From Rhodopirellula sp. (GTDB lineage: Bacteria; Planctomycetota; Planctomycetia; Planctomycetales; Planctomycetaceae), in NCBI GenBank assembly GCA_013203845.1, contig JABMPE010000084.1, forward strand, positions 1 to 44,046: a stretch of 44,046 nucleotides of DNA, in the 5' to 3' direction. This document shows, in pieces, positions 7,874 to 17,385 of the stretch (within the stretch, counting starts at the first letter, position 1; each line of letters opens with the position of its first letter). The position numbers and the translations under genes were made by a program. The notes beneath the pieces were generated by a model, which was given only the letters and a program-made list of their open reading frames with translations, had not been told where the DNA came from and made no database searches.

Positions 7874-8884
7874 ATGAGTTCTGTCGCGCTGAAACAATCA
7901 ATTCCGTTCGACCAGTTCGAACAGCTCCGCGAAGCTCGCGAGATTATTCGCCACGAAGCGGACGGCCTGGTCACGCTTTCGAATCATCTGGATACGCGAT
8001 TCTGCGAAGCTGTCGATCTGCTGCGCGAGTGCTGCGGTCGAGCCATCGTCACGGGCATCGGCAAGGCTGGAATCATCGGACAGAAAATGACGGCGACGCT
8101 CAGTTCAACGGGCACGCGGGCGATGTTTCTGCATCCGGCCGAGGGCGTCCACGGAGATCTTGGCTGCGTCTGCGCTGACGACGTTGTGATCGCCTTTTCC
8201 AACAGCGGTGAGACCGAAGAAGTCTGCCGAATTCTTCCAATCGTCCGACAGATCGGTGCGAAAATCGTCGCGATCACGGGCAACAGCGAAAATCGACTCG
8301 CCCAGGCAGCCGACGTTGTGCTGGAAATCGGCAGACTCCGCGAAGCCGGAGAACTCTGCCTGGCACCGTCCACCACCACCACCGCGATGCTGGCGATGGG
8401 GGACGCGCTGGCGCTGGTGGTCAGCCAGGCGAAGGGATTTACTGCTCGGGACTTTGGAGTCTTTCATCCTGGCGGCAGTTTAGGGCGGCAGCTGACTCCG
8501 ATTCGAGAAGTCATGCGGCACGGCAGTGAACTCCGAATTGCGTCCCAGGACGAAACCGTGCGAGGAACGCTGCAACGACTGCGGTCGAGCGGTCGCCGTA
8601 CCGGAGCGATACTCGTCGCGAATGAGAAGGGCGTTCTGTGTGGAGTCTTTACCGACAGCGACCTGGCTCGGCTTCTGGAGCAGCACCGTGATGAACAGCT
8701 GGATGCCCCGGTCTCGGAAGTCATGACGACCAACCCGACCACGTTGCGAGACAACTCCAGTCTCGGTGATGCGGTCACGATGTTAACCGAACGCAAAATC
8801 AGCGAACTGCCAATCGTCGACAGTGCCGGGCGACCGGTCGGGCTGATCGACATCACAGATGTTATTGGACTGACTCCAAACTGA
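7874..8884 (+). CDS. kdsD: Arabinose-5-phosphate isomerase (KdsD/KpsF/GutQ family)
   Basis: Interconverts D-ribulose 5-phosphate and D-arabinose 5-phosphate, the first step to Kdo, the inner-core sugar of LPS. The 336-residue protein (E. coli KdsD has 328) has an N-terminal SIS sugar-isomerase domain with TGIGKAG (Lys64, matching the catalytic Lys), FSNSGETEE, and DFGVFHPGGSLG containing the expected His near 197, followed by two CBS domains (about 205-265 and 275-333) ending in a LIDITDVI segment. ATG 7874 is preceded by AAGGAAG at good distance. The gene just downstream is an OstA/LptA-like protein, as kdsD lies near lptC/lptA in E. coli, which supports an LPS role rather than a sugar-alcohol (GutQ) role. 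Confidence 0.92.
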   Translation: MSSVALKQSIPFDQFEQLREAREIIRHEADGLVTLSNHLDTRFCEAVDLLRECCGRAIVTGIGKAGIIGQKMTATLSSTGTRAMFLHPAEGVHGDLGCVCADDVVIAFSNSGETEEVCRILPIVRQIGAKIVAITGNSENRLAQAADVVLEIGRLREAGELCLAPSTTTTAMLAMGDALALVVSQAKGFTARDFGVFHPGGSLGRQLTPIREVMRHGSELRIASQDETVRGTLQRLRSSGRRTGAILVANEKGVLCGVFTDSDLARLLEQHRDEQLDAPVSEVMTTNPTTLRDNSSLGDAVTMLTERKISELPIVDSAGRPVGLIDITDVIGLTPN

Positions 8885-8991
8885 ACTTCGACTCATCCCA
8901 TGATCACCGGCAGATTCTCTGGCCGCAATTCAATGCTCACTAATCTGCAGCCGTACGACTGAGACGGATTCTTCAGGAACACCAATCGATC

Positions 8992-11900
8992 GTGGTATCA
9001 CGAAGCCGACTAACGTGGATGGTGCTGCTGACCTTGTCCGGCGGGTACTTCGTTTACCTGTTCGGCGTTCGGATCGTGCTGCGCGCGGTGCCGCCTGACA
9101 TGCCGGCTGGAAACTTCGCGCATACGGAAGAAATCGATCCGGGTATCGAATCGTTTGACGAAAGTTCCCGCATCGCGGCGAAGCATTTACCGGATCAGGA
9201 GTGGGCACAGGATGCGACGGTGCAGCTCCGCGATGGTGACACACTGTTTTATTACGCTCAGTCCTGGAGTCAATCTGACGGGAAACGATCGATCGCGTTC
9301 GAACCACTGGCGCTGGTCTGGTTTCAGAATGGAGATCTGGAACCGCTGGTGATTCAGGCTGAGTCCGCCGTGGTCACCTTCGAACGCGATGTCGACCCCG
9401 CCTCGCCTGATCCCGGACGAATTGTGGCCGGGGAGTTACTCGGCGATGTGACCATTACCGGCAAAGATGGTCTGTCGATGCATGGGCACCACTTCATCTT
9501 TTCGGAAGAGGCCGGCAGCATCTTCTCTGACAGCCCGGTGGAGTTTGCCTGGCAGAATCATACCGGGCGTTCGCAACAGGGAATTCAGATCGATCTCGAC
9601 ATGGCATCGGGTGGGCAGAGTGACCAGCTCGCCGTTTCAGGAGTTCGGCAGGTTCACCTGTTTCGCAACGTCGAAATGGACTTCCTGTTCAAACAGGACC
9701 ACGACCTCATTCCATTGTCAGTTCGATGTGCCGGTCGCTTCATGCTGAGGCTGCTGGGCACGGCAGAAAGCCCGGCTTCACGAAGTATCGCCACGTTTGA
9801 AGACAAGGTGGTCGTGCGACGAGCCACTGAACTGAACACGGCGGACGTGCTGACTTGCGACCAGCTCGACCTGCATCTCGAAGAAGCCTCCGAAGCTGAG
9901 CAGGCCGCCAGGAAGCTGGCCAGTGCGACTGCCCCTCAGTCGTCAGCGATGCCGGGATCTGGCGACAGTTCGATTCAATTCCGACGAATGAGAGCGAAAG
10001 GCTACGTCGTCAAGGTGACATCGCAACTCAATGAGTTCGAAGCGGTCGTTGGCAGCACGAATCCACAGCAACGAGCGATGGCCGTTGTCGACTACGACGC
10101 GACCAGTCGACGTCTGACGCTCAACGATTTTGATCCCAATCTGGCAAGCCAGTGGAAGCCCCGAGTGCGCATCACTCAGAAGTCCGGTGAAATGGATTGC
10201 CAGCAGATCGTCGTCACGCATCATGCCGATGGCCGAGTCAACGAGATTACCTGCCAGGGACGCGGCTGGCTCGCCTATCGCCGACCAGGCATCAACGGGT
10301 CACCGGCGACTGACGTTCTGCTGGCTGACTGGAAGCGACAGCTCAGACGCTATACCGACAACACGACCGGGCAGAACGTGATTGATCTGTTTGGCGACGC
10401 GGTGGTCAAGATGCCGGAAGACCAGGCGGGAATCTCTGCGAACTACATCAAAGTCTGGACGGACCCGCTGGAAGCAGCGGGCGGCAACTCTCAGTTCCTT
10501 TCCGGGGGGACATCCCGCAAAGAGTCCAGCGGTCAACCGAAAAATACGCCGAATCCGCGGCGTATTCTCGCTCAGAAAAAAGTGCAGCTGGTCAGCCCTC
10601 AGATGCACGGCCAGATGGAAGAGCTACAGGTCTGGTTCGAAGACGCCGATCCAGAACCCGACACGTCGGCAACGAAAAATGAACTGACCCCGGTTTCGTT
10701 TCGCATTCCTGAAGAGGCCGCGCCGCTGCTGCATCCGGAAGATGCCAGCGATTCGAAGAAACTCCAGGAGCCGGTTTTCGTCTCGGCAGACATCACGCGG
10801 GTTCGCATCGTACGTCACGGTGACGATGTCGATCCGGAAGTCCGCGAAGTCTGGACCGAAGGCGACGTGCGGATCACGCACCGGCGGGAATCAGTCGATG
10901 GGCCGGTGATTCTCACTGGCGACCGACTGCACATTCTCAACAACTCGGCCAACGATCAAGTCGTGCATCTGCTTGGCCAGCCAGCTCAGATTCTTGATCC
11001 TCGCATGAAGCTGACGGGGGAAGAAATCTTCTTCGATCGCCCGCGAAACCTGGCGTGGACGCACGGTGTGGGCGAGTTGCGACTACCGACTGATCGAGAT
11101 TTCGACGGGAAGAAACTGGATCAGGCAGCCGAGTTGACGATCAACTGGCACGAACAGATGGCTTTCGACGGCCGGGTCGCCACCTTCATTGGACGCGTTC
11201 ACGCGTCGATGTTCGAAAGCGTGATGCGGTGCCAGCAGATGGAAGTCACGATGCAGGAGCCGATCGTCTTCGATCAGGGAGTGAAGCCGGCGGCACGTCC
11301 GGAGATTGCCACGGTGACCTGCCAGTTTGACGTCGAACTCAACAGCCATCTCATGGAAGAAGGCACGCTGAAGGAAGTTCGACGCGCAAAGTTTGCTCGG
11401 CTTCATCTGGATCATCGAACGGGAAAAATCATCGCGGACAACGGACCAGGCACTGTTTCGTTATGGCGGCGTGGTCGCGGTAAACGCGCAGGGATGGCAC
11501 CGCTGGCCGCTGGCGGAGCCAACCGGGCGATGGACGCCCAGGGGACCGAATGGGAATACTCAAGAATTCAGTTTGCCCGTGACATGTCCGGCAGTGTGAA
11601 AGATCGCACATCCACATTCCGAGGACAGATCGAAGTGATCTACGGACCCGTCGACGAACCGCTGGTGAAGCTCGAACTGGACAAACTTCCGAAAGACGGC
11701 GGTGCGATGTTCTGCGACTGGCTGGAGTTTGTGCAGCGTGATAGTTCAAACGGCTCCAAACATGTCGAGTTGCTGGCCAGGGAGAATGCACGACTCGAAG
11801 GACGATCGTTCTTTGCCCAGGCCGACGAAATTTCCTACGACGAGTCGAAGGGGCTTTACATGCTGCGTTCGTCCGGCGACGAATCGATTCTCTGGCGGGA

Positions 11901-12012
11901 AAAAATTGCCGGGGGCGAGCGAACAGCCGTCGTGGCGGAAACCTTCCGCTTCATTCCGTCGATCAACAAAGTTGAATTCGACAAGGCTTCCCGCGTTCAG
12001 GGACTGCAGTAA
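8992..12012 (+). CDS. Giant membrane-anchored OstA/LptA-like repeat protein (LptC/LptA-like)
   Basis: Predicted periplasmic bridge component for LPS transport. A single N-terminal membrane helix (about 9-30) with short cytoplasmic basic end resembles LptC. The remaining roughly 970 residues are beta-rich and contain about six units with the OstA pattern 'G-D-V-x-I ... L-x-A/C-D-x-L-x-I': GDVTITGKDGLSMHGH near 150, DKVVVRR with TADVLTCDQLDL near 272, GDAVVKM with ISANYIKVW near 467, GDVRITHR with LTGDRLHIL near 624, GRVHASM with MRCQQMEVTM near 733, and ENARLEGRSFFAQADEIS near 932. LptC is about 190 and LptA about 185 residues, so this protein is five times longer. The GTG start is used for lack of a better one; the ribosome site is weak (AGGA 14 bases upstream). 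Function is inferred from fold pattern and kdsD next door. Confidence 0.75.
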   Translation: MVSRSRLTWMVLLTLSGGYFVYLFGVRIVLRAVPPDMPAGNFAHTEEIDPGIESFDESSRIAAKHLPDQEWAQDATVQLRDGDTLFYYAQSWSQSDGKRSIAFEPLALVWFQNGDLEPLVIQAESAVVTFERDVDPASPDPGRIVAGELLGDVTITGKDGLSMHGHHFIFSEEAGSIFSDSPVEFAWQNHTGRSQQGIQIDLDMASGGQSDQLAVSGVRQVHLFRNVEMDFLFKQDHDLIPLSVRCAGRFMLRLLGTAESPASRSIATFEDKVVVRRATELNTADVLTCDQLDLHLEEASEAEQAARKLASATAPQSSAMPGSGDSSIQFRRMRAKGYVVKVTSQLNEFEAVVGSTNPQQRAMAVVDYDATSRRLTLNDFDPNLASQWKPRVRITQKSGEMDCQQIVVTHHADGRVNEITCQGRGWLAYRRPGINGSPATDVLLADWKRQLRRYTDNTTGQNVIDLFGDAVVKMPEDQAGISANYIKVWTDPLEAAGGNSQFLSGGTSRKESSGQPKNTPNPRRILAQKKVQLVSPQMHGQMEELQVWFEDADPEPDTSATKNELTPVSFRIPEEAAPLLHPEDASDSKKLQEPVFVSADITRVRIVRHGDDVDPEVREVWTEGDVRITHRRESVDGPVILTGDRLHILNNSANDQVVHLLGQPAQILDPRMKLTGEEIFFDRPRNLAWTHGVGELRLPTDRDFDGKKLDQAAELTINWHEQMAFDGRVATFIGRVHASMFESVMRCQQMEVTMQEPIVFDQGVKPAARPEIATVTCQFDVELNSHLMEEGTLKEVRRAKFARLHLDHRTGKIIADNGPGTVSLWRRGRGKRAGMAPLAAGGANRAMDAQGTEWEYSRIQFARDMSGSVKDRTSTFRGQIEVIYGPVDEPLVKLELDKLPKDGGAMFCDWLEFVQRDSSNGSKHVELLARENARLEGRSFFAQADEISYDESKGLYMLRSSGDESILWREKIAGGERTAVVAETFRFIPSINKVEFDKASRVQGLQ

Positions 12013-12143
12013 CCGTTGCGTTGTAGTGGCCTCGCTTGTTGCTCGCCGGACCATGTTTCATACTCGGCCCCATAACTTTTCGCACGCGCGCCAGGCGATC
12101 GAAAAGGCTCGCTAAGAGATGACAACACAACGAGGTTGCCTGC

Positions 12144-15100
12144 ATGAGCGATCGCCACAGCGACGCAGACCTGATCAGAATCTGCCTCGAAGGTTCGATT
12201 GATGAGCTGACGGAACCGGTTATTTCAATGATCGGCGAGCGGATCAGTGAGTCCTCGTTGCTGCAAGCCGCCGTTAACGAATCGCCCATCGCTGCCGCGA
12301 TCAACGAGCGTCTGGCAAACTCGGTGACTGTCGGCGGAATTTCAGCATCGCCGTCGCCGGGCGGTGGATCAAGACGTGCCGGACTGACGGCAGCCGTGGT
12401 GATTGCCGGTCTGGTTGCTGGTGTCGGTCTCTGGTGGAGCAACCAGCGTGAAGAGGACATCACAAAAGAAGATCACTTTACGGAAACGTCACAGTCGATC
12501 GAGAGCGAACCGACTTCTCTGTCTCACTCTTTCTCCGACAACGTTGCTTCCGAAATTAAAGTTGCCGAATCCAGCGCTGCTTCCGGCAGTGGCAAGGCCG
12601 CATCAGCAGAGAAGTCACCGGTCGCGCAGCCGGAAAGCTCAGTAAAAGACTCGCCGAAAACGAGCAATGCGGGCACCCGCGTTGCAGCAGCGTCGGACGC
12701 GGGGCACTCCCCCGAAGCAGTCTCTTCAAGTCGTCCCGCGGGTCCCTGGACCGACGCTTTATCGCTGGAAACGCCGGCTCGTCGTTTCGAAGAAGTCGCG
12801 TGGCAGATTCCTGGTACGGAACACCCGGATCAGTTTTCTCCGACGGAGTTTCAGCAGTGGTTTTCCCGGCTTCCCGGAAAACCGTTTCAGGTTGGCGAGG
12901 AGAATGTATCGAATCGAATCTTCAGCAATTTCAGTGGGATCGCCAGGCTAAATGGCCCGTTGAGCGAAGCGACTGTACTGCGAGTCGGAATTTACGACAC
13001 GGAACGCTGCTCGCTGACGATGTGGAGCGGTAATCAGGGAGTCGAGTTGCGGTATTATCGTCACCGGAATCCGAATGTCTGGGGAGTCTATTCGGTCAGC
13101 AGGGCAGGTCGTGAAGGTGAAGACGCGCTGCCTCGCGTGGGCCGATTTCTGACAAGTGACTGCGGACGCTGGCATCGGTCAAACTTCGGAATCTTCGACC
13201 TGCGGTGGGACAATGGCTATCTGCGAATGATTCGCGGCGACGTGGTGCTTCTGACGGTTCCACTTGATGATCCGCCGGACGAGATGATTCTCGACGGAAA
13301 ACTGAAGCTGCGCGAAGTTCGCATGTTTCGATCCGATCCGTTGCCCGAATACGTCATCCAGCGATCGGAAGGCCGGCCAGTACAGAACATCCTGGCGACC
13401 AGCAAACCCGCTGATCTGGAATGGTCGACGACGGACGTTCCGGACGGGAATTTCTCGATGGATAAGGCGAGTGGTCAGGTTCGGCTGGCTACAAAATCCA
13501 ATTCAGAGAAACGGGCACTGGCCTTTGTCAACGTTCCGAAAGCCGGATTGTCCGAAGTAATTTTCCGCATGGGTTCGTTCGATCCTGGCACCGGTGTCTA
13601 TTTCGGTCGTCCTGATGGCGAGCAGATTTTCCGGATCAGTTGTGTGTGGGACACCGCTGCCAGCAAACCGGCACTGTGGTTCCAGTCGGCAGGCCAGCAT
13701 GAGGTCGAAAGGCGATTCGATTCGGAAGGCTACGTCGTTCCCTGGACCGGTCGCGACCAGTGGATTCGCGTTGTCGCTGGATACGGCATCACCACCGTGC
13801 AGATGAGTTCTGACGGTCGCCACTGGGGATGGATCATCGACAACCCAAGTCGTACTGACTGGGAACATCTGGAAACGATCGGCCTCTTTACCGAGCCGAA
13901 AGGCGACCGACAGGTCCAGCTGAGCAGCATTTCTGTGAACGAGTTTCCGGCGCTGGCATCCGTTGCCGATCCGAAACTTGTGGCTCAGATCATGGTGTCC
14001 GACTTTGGGCTGCTGAACGTGCTCGACGAAGGAGCCTGGTTTCAAAAGATGACTCGCCTGCAGCCGGCTGGCGTTTCGTTTGGCGACTGGCGACGAGCCT
14101 GTGCTGTCGCCACGTTACGGGCGAGACCTCGCGCACCGCTCGGGATCTTTCTGCTGAACGGTCTGCTGGCGGACGGTGCCTTTTCAGAGGAAGCCGGTCG
14201 CATGTCCGAAGACGACCGCGGCTGGAATCTACTCAACGAAGCCAGCCAGCTGGTGTCCACTCTTGATTCCAATCGAGCCGTGCAGTTTCAGCAGCTGTAC
14301 CACGAACTGGCTCGTCGGCGGGTGATCGACAACAACGAACAGGGCAGGGCGACGCGCGACGGGGCAGAAGCTGACAGCGGCCCGTCTGGAAGTGTCGTGC
14401 GTGACACGGCGTCCCGATTGCTGAGTTCGCCCATGTTGATGCCTCAGGCGTCGGCGCTGACTGCTCAAGGTGCCGCCGGACTGGAAGTCATCGGCCTGCT
14501 GCAATCGGGACGGTATGACGACACGCGGCAGCTGATTGATGAAATCATTTTCTGGAACTCACACGCCCATCCCAGTCGAGACTGGTGGTCGCAGGTGGAT
14601 CCACTCTATCCGTCACTTGCCTGGGCGGAACTGCAGTCTCATGCCGGACTGGATACCGAAACTCAAACCGCTCGATTGGCGCTGCCTCGCCGGTGGAAAA
14701 CAGTGTTGACGCCGGAGCGGCATCCACTGGCTCAGCCAGTCAGCAAAGAAGCGTACAACGTGATGGCGGAATTTCAGGCCGCGGTGAACGGCGAAGCGTT
14801 TCAGGATGCCTGCCAGGTGATCTCGTCAGCAGGATCGGCCCATCTGATCGGACTGCTGCCGGATTCACTGGACGACCAGCTGCTGGTTTCATTTCCGAAC
14901 GCCGTGGCAATGGCGATGGATCGGCATCCCCAGCTGCGGCAGCAGATGAATGAACGCTTTGGAGCGATTGGAAGTCTGCGTGTCAGGCAGGCCATCGAGA
15001 ACGGTGATTACCGGCAGGTCGAAGCGGCGACCATTCAGTTTTTTGGAACGCCTGCCGCCGCCGAAAGCGATCTGTGGCTCGGTGATCGTGCAATGTCGTC

Positions 15101-17291
15101 CGGGCAGTTTGCTCAGGCTCGCAGCTATTTTGAGCGGGCGATTTCCGGCTTTCACAGGAACTCGCAGATCGAAACCAGCGAAGCCGCTTCCGCGAAATCA
15201 AGACTGCAGTTCGTCAATGCGTTACTGGGTGAGACACATCAACAAGCCTCGGTGAATGATGAATCGCGGTCCGTGAGTTTCGGCAGCCAGCAACTGTCGC
15301 CGCAGCAGTTTGCGAGTCTGCTCACGGAAGTCTCAGAGTCACAGACGCGGCAGAGTTCCGCCGGAACGTCATTGTCGCACTTGTCGGCCGCTTCCGATGG
15401 ACGTTTTGACTCGCCGCAAATTCCGCAGCCGGTTTCTCACCGGATCGAAAATCGTGGACGTTATGAGGGCGACCTTGGTGAGCATGTTGGCCGGTCCGTG
15501 CCGCCCGATACTGATTGGGTTTCCCGGCAGCTTGCCTGGACGATTGTCGGCGATCGAGTGTTTCTGAATAACCGATTTCAGATCACGTGCCTCGATTTGA
15601 CCAACGGCAGTCAGAAGTGGAATCAGCAGCTCGGTGGCGATCACGGGTCGGCACATCACTGGCCGATGCTCGCCATGCGGCCGCTTGTCTCGGGCGATCT
15701 GGTGTTCTGTCGTCGGCTTACAAAGAGCGGAACCGAACTGGTCTGTTGCCAGATGGCTGATGGAACAATTCGATGGAAGCAGCAGTTCGAGCAGGTACTC
15801 GTCAGTGATCCATTTCTATTGAGAGGACATCTGCAGGTTCTGTCGACAGATCAATCCAGTGTTGGGCCAACTGTTCTGAACCTGCTGACGGTGCATCGAG
15901 AAACGGGCAACATTCTGTCAACAGCTCCGATTCTGAAACTCTTCGATGCATGGCAGAATTCGTTGCTGGTCTGCCAGGTGGCCGTTCAGGATGCAAACGT
16001 TTTCGTCAGCACTGCCGGTGCCGTGGCCTGTTGCAATGCTCAGGGGCAGACTCTGTGGGTCAGACGCCAGGAATGGACTCCGACAAATCTAGACACTCGA
16101 TACCGATACGCCCGGTCCTGGTCAGCACCGGTGATCATTGGCAATCAATTGATCGTCGGTCAGCCGGAAAGTTCGACCATCGACTCTCTCAACCTGCAGA
16201 CGGGCCGACTTCTCTGGCAGCATGTTGAACCAGAGCTGCGTCGAGTCATTTCGCACGATGACAAAACAATGCTTGTCGAAACCCGGGACGGTTTGAAGTC
16301 CATTTCGATTGAGACCGGGCAGACGCTATGGCTGTACGCCGCCGCTGATCTGCTGGACGGTGTGGCGGTTGGACCTCTTAATCACACAGCCGGGAAGTCA
16401 TCGGAAAATCACGAGCAATTGGTGCCCAGCTTCATCCTCGCGATACGACACGTGCCATTTCAGGACGGGAGATCCAATACCACGATTCCGACGCTTGTCT
16501 GGATTGATGCGCGGACCGGGCGGGAGATCGCGAGGCAGCGTCTATCGAGTCTGGCCGATCGAGAGTCACGAGTCGGACCGCTCTTAATCACGAAGGACCG
16601 TTTTTTTGCGTTCTCTGGGAAGGATCGCAAGGAAGGGAAACGCGACATCATCGAACTCGTGCCTGAACCCGCGCAAAGACTTTCATCGCCGATTGACCAG
16701 GAGCTGCTGGCTGCATGGTCCCCCGAATTTCTCGTGTCGACTTTTCCGGACAACTTTCTCGCGCGGCCAAATCTCACCGCCACGCTGATTCAACGCGACA
16801 GTCGAAATGGCATCGACGAGCTTTGTCCCGGCTGGCTGTTGATCGCGCCGGCGCAGCCAGGCGGCATGGGAAAACACGATGACCATCGCGGGCAGAAAAG
16901 TGTGCTGGAACTGCGACTGCAACCTGTTCGATTTGCTGCTGAGGAACAACAGGCGTTCGCTGATACACCGATCAATGCAATCCGTCTGGTGCGGGATGTC
17001 TTTGTGCCTGCGAGCGGCGATCAGAATTTTCGTTTCCGGGCCGGGAATAATTCCGGGCAGTCGTGGAACCTGATCGTCGACGTCAATGGTCAGCAGATTC
17101 ACAGCACGGTGATCAGCGATGAGACAGCGCCCTCGGGTTGGGCAGCGATTCAAACAAGTCTGCAGCGCTGGGCCGGCAGTCATGTGCGCGTCGTGATCAC
17201 GTGCTCGCTGGCTGACGTTACGAAGCAGGCGTCGATCTTTCTGAGCGAGCTGAATTCATCGACACTCGCTCGACCGAACTCAGTCGATTAG
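12144..17291 (+). CDS. Very large membrane-anchored protein with PQQ-type repeats (DUF1583-like)
   Basis: A 1715-residue protein. Residues 1-76 are cytoplasmic and helical; one membrane helix follows (about 79-98, LTAAVVIAGLVAGVGLWW). A Ser/Glu-rich linker (100-205) leads to a first beta-sandwich region (about 230-400, with LRVGIYDTERCSLTMWSG) and a second (about 432-600, MGSFDPGTGVYFGRP), which resemble the planctomycete DUF1581/DUF1583 group. A helical TPR-like middle (600-1080) follows, then a PQQ-type repeat region (about 1122-1490) with units such as CLDLTNGSQKWNQQL, CCQMADGTIRWKQQF and SLNLQTGRLLWQH, as in BamB. It ends in a final beta domain. ATG 12144 lacks a strong ribosome site but fits the protein. 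Function unknown; the layout suggests a scaffold or sensor in the periplasm. Confidence 0.8.
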   Translation: MSDRHSDADLIRICLEGSIDELTEPVISMIGERISESSLLQAAVNESPIAAAINERLANSVTVGGISASPSPGGGSRRAGLTAAVVIAGLVAGVGLWWSNQREEDITKEDHFTETSQSIESEPTSLSHSFSDNVASEIKVAESSAASGSGKAASAEKSPVAQPESSVKDSPKTSNAGTRVAAASDAGHSPEAVSSSRPAGPWTDALSLETPARRFEEVAWQIPGTEHPDQFSPTEFQQWFSRLPGKPFQVGEENVSNRIFSNFSGIARLNGPLSEATVLRVGIYDTERCSLTMWSGNQGVELRYYRHRNPNVWGVYSVSRAGREGEDALPRVGRFLTSDCGRWHRSNFGIFDLRWDNGYLRMIRGDVVLLTVPLDDPPDEMILDGKLKLREVRMFRSDPLPEYVIQRSEGRPVQNILATSKPADLEWSTTDVPDGNFSMDKASGQVRLATKSNSEKRALAFVNVPKAGLSEVIFRMGSFDPGTGVYFGRPDGEQIFRISCVWDTAASKPALWFQSAGQHEVERRFDSEGYVVPWTGRDQWIRVVAGYGITTVQMSSDGRHWGWIIDNPSRTDWEHLETIGLFTEPKGDRQVQLSSISVNEFPALASVADPKLVAQIMVSDFGLLNVLDEGAWFQKMTRLQPAGVSFGDWRRACAVATLRARPRAPLGIFLLNGLLADGAFSEEAGRMSEDDRGWNLLNEASQLVSTLDSNRAVQFQQLYHELARRRVIDNNEQGRATRDGAEADSGPSGSVVRDTASRLLSSPMLMPQASALTAQGAAGLEVIGLLQSGRYDDTRQLIDEIIFWNSHAHPSRDWWSQVDPLYPSLAWAELQSHAGLDTETQTARLALPRRWKTVLTPERHPLAQPVSKEAYNVMAEFQAAVNGEAFQDACQVISSAGSAHLIGLLPDSLDDQLLVSFPNAVAMAMDRHPQLRQQMNERFGAIGSLRVRQAIENGDYRQVEAATIQFFGTPAAAESDLWLGDRAMSSGQFAQARSYFERAISGFHRNSQIETSEAASAKSRLQFVNALLGETHQQASVNDESRSVSFGSQQLSPQQFASLLTEVSESQTRQSSAGTSLSHLSAASDGRFDSPQIPQPVSHRIENRGRYEGDLGEHVGRSVPPDTDWVSRQLAWTIVGDRVFLNNRFQITCLDLTNGSQKWNQQLGGDHGSAHHWPMLAMRPLVSGDLVFCRRLTKSGTELVCCQMADGTIRWKQQFEQVLVSDPFLLRGHLQVLSTDQSSVGPTVLNLLTVHRETGNILSTAPILKLFDAWQNSLLVCQVAVQDANVFVSTAGAVACCNAQGQTLWVRRQEWTPTNLDTRYRYARSWSAPVIIGNQLIVGQPESSTIDSLNLQTGRLLWQHVEPELRRVISHDDKTMLVETRDGLKSISIETGQTLWLYAAADLLDGVAVGPLNHTAGKSSENHEQLVPSFILAIRHVPFQDGRSNTTIPTLVWIDARTGREIARQRLSSLADRESRVGPLLITKDRFFAFSGKDRKEGKRDIIELVPEPAQRLSSPIDQELLAAWSPEFLVSTFPDNFLARPNLTATLIQRDSRNGIDELCPGWLLIAPAQPGGMGKHDDHRGQKSVLELRLQPVRFAAEEQQAFADTPINAIRLVRDVFVPASGDQNFRFRAGNNSGQSWNLIVDVNGQQIHSTVISDETAPSGWAAIQTSLQRWAGSHVRVVITCSLADVTKQASIFLSELNSSTLARPNSVD

Positions 17292-17329
17292 ACCAGCAAC
17301 AGGGTGGCAAATCCGGGTGACTGGCGGTC

Positions 17330-17377
17330 GAGCCCTGGCGAGCCTCAGAAATAAAATGGGCCTCGCGACCAGGCTCT
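17330..17377. terminator. Imperfect hairpin at convergent junction
   Basis: GAGCC-TGG-CGAG-CC on the left (17330-17344) can pair with the right arm at about 17359-17377 (14 base pairs interrupted by bulges), around an AT-rich loop (cagaaataaaatg). It lies between the converging ends of the 1715-residue gene and the glycosyltransferase gene and may end both transcripts. No T tract is present. Confidence 0.3.
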
Positions 17378-17385
17378 GAGCGACA

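Noticed and set aside
12037..12059. TTGTTG with CATACT, 17-base spacer, before the 1715-residue gene
   Set aside because: Weak in both boxes and expected by chance in a region of this size; not strong enough to call a promoter.
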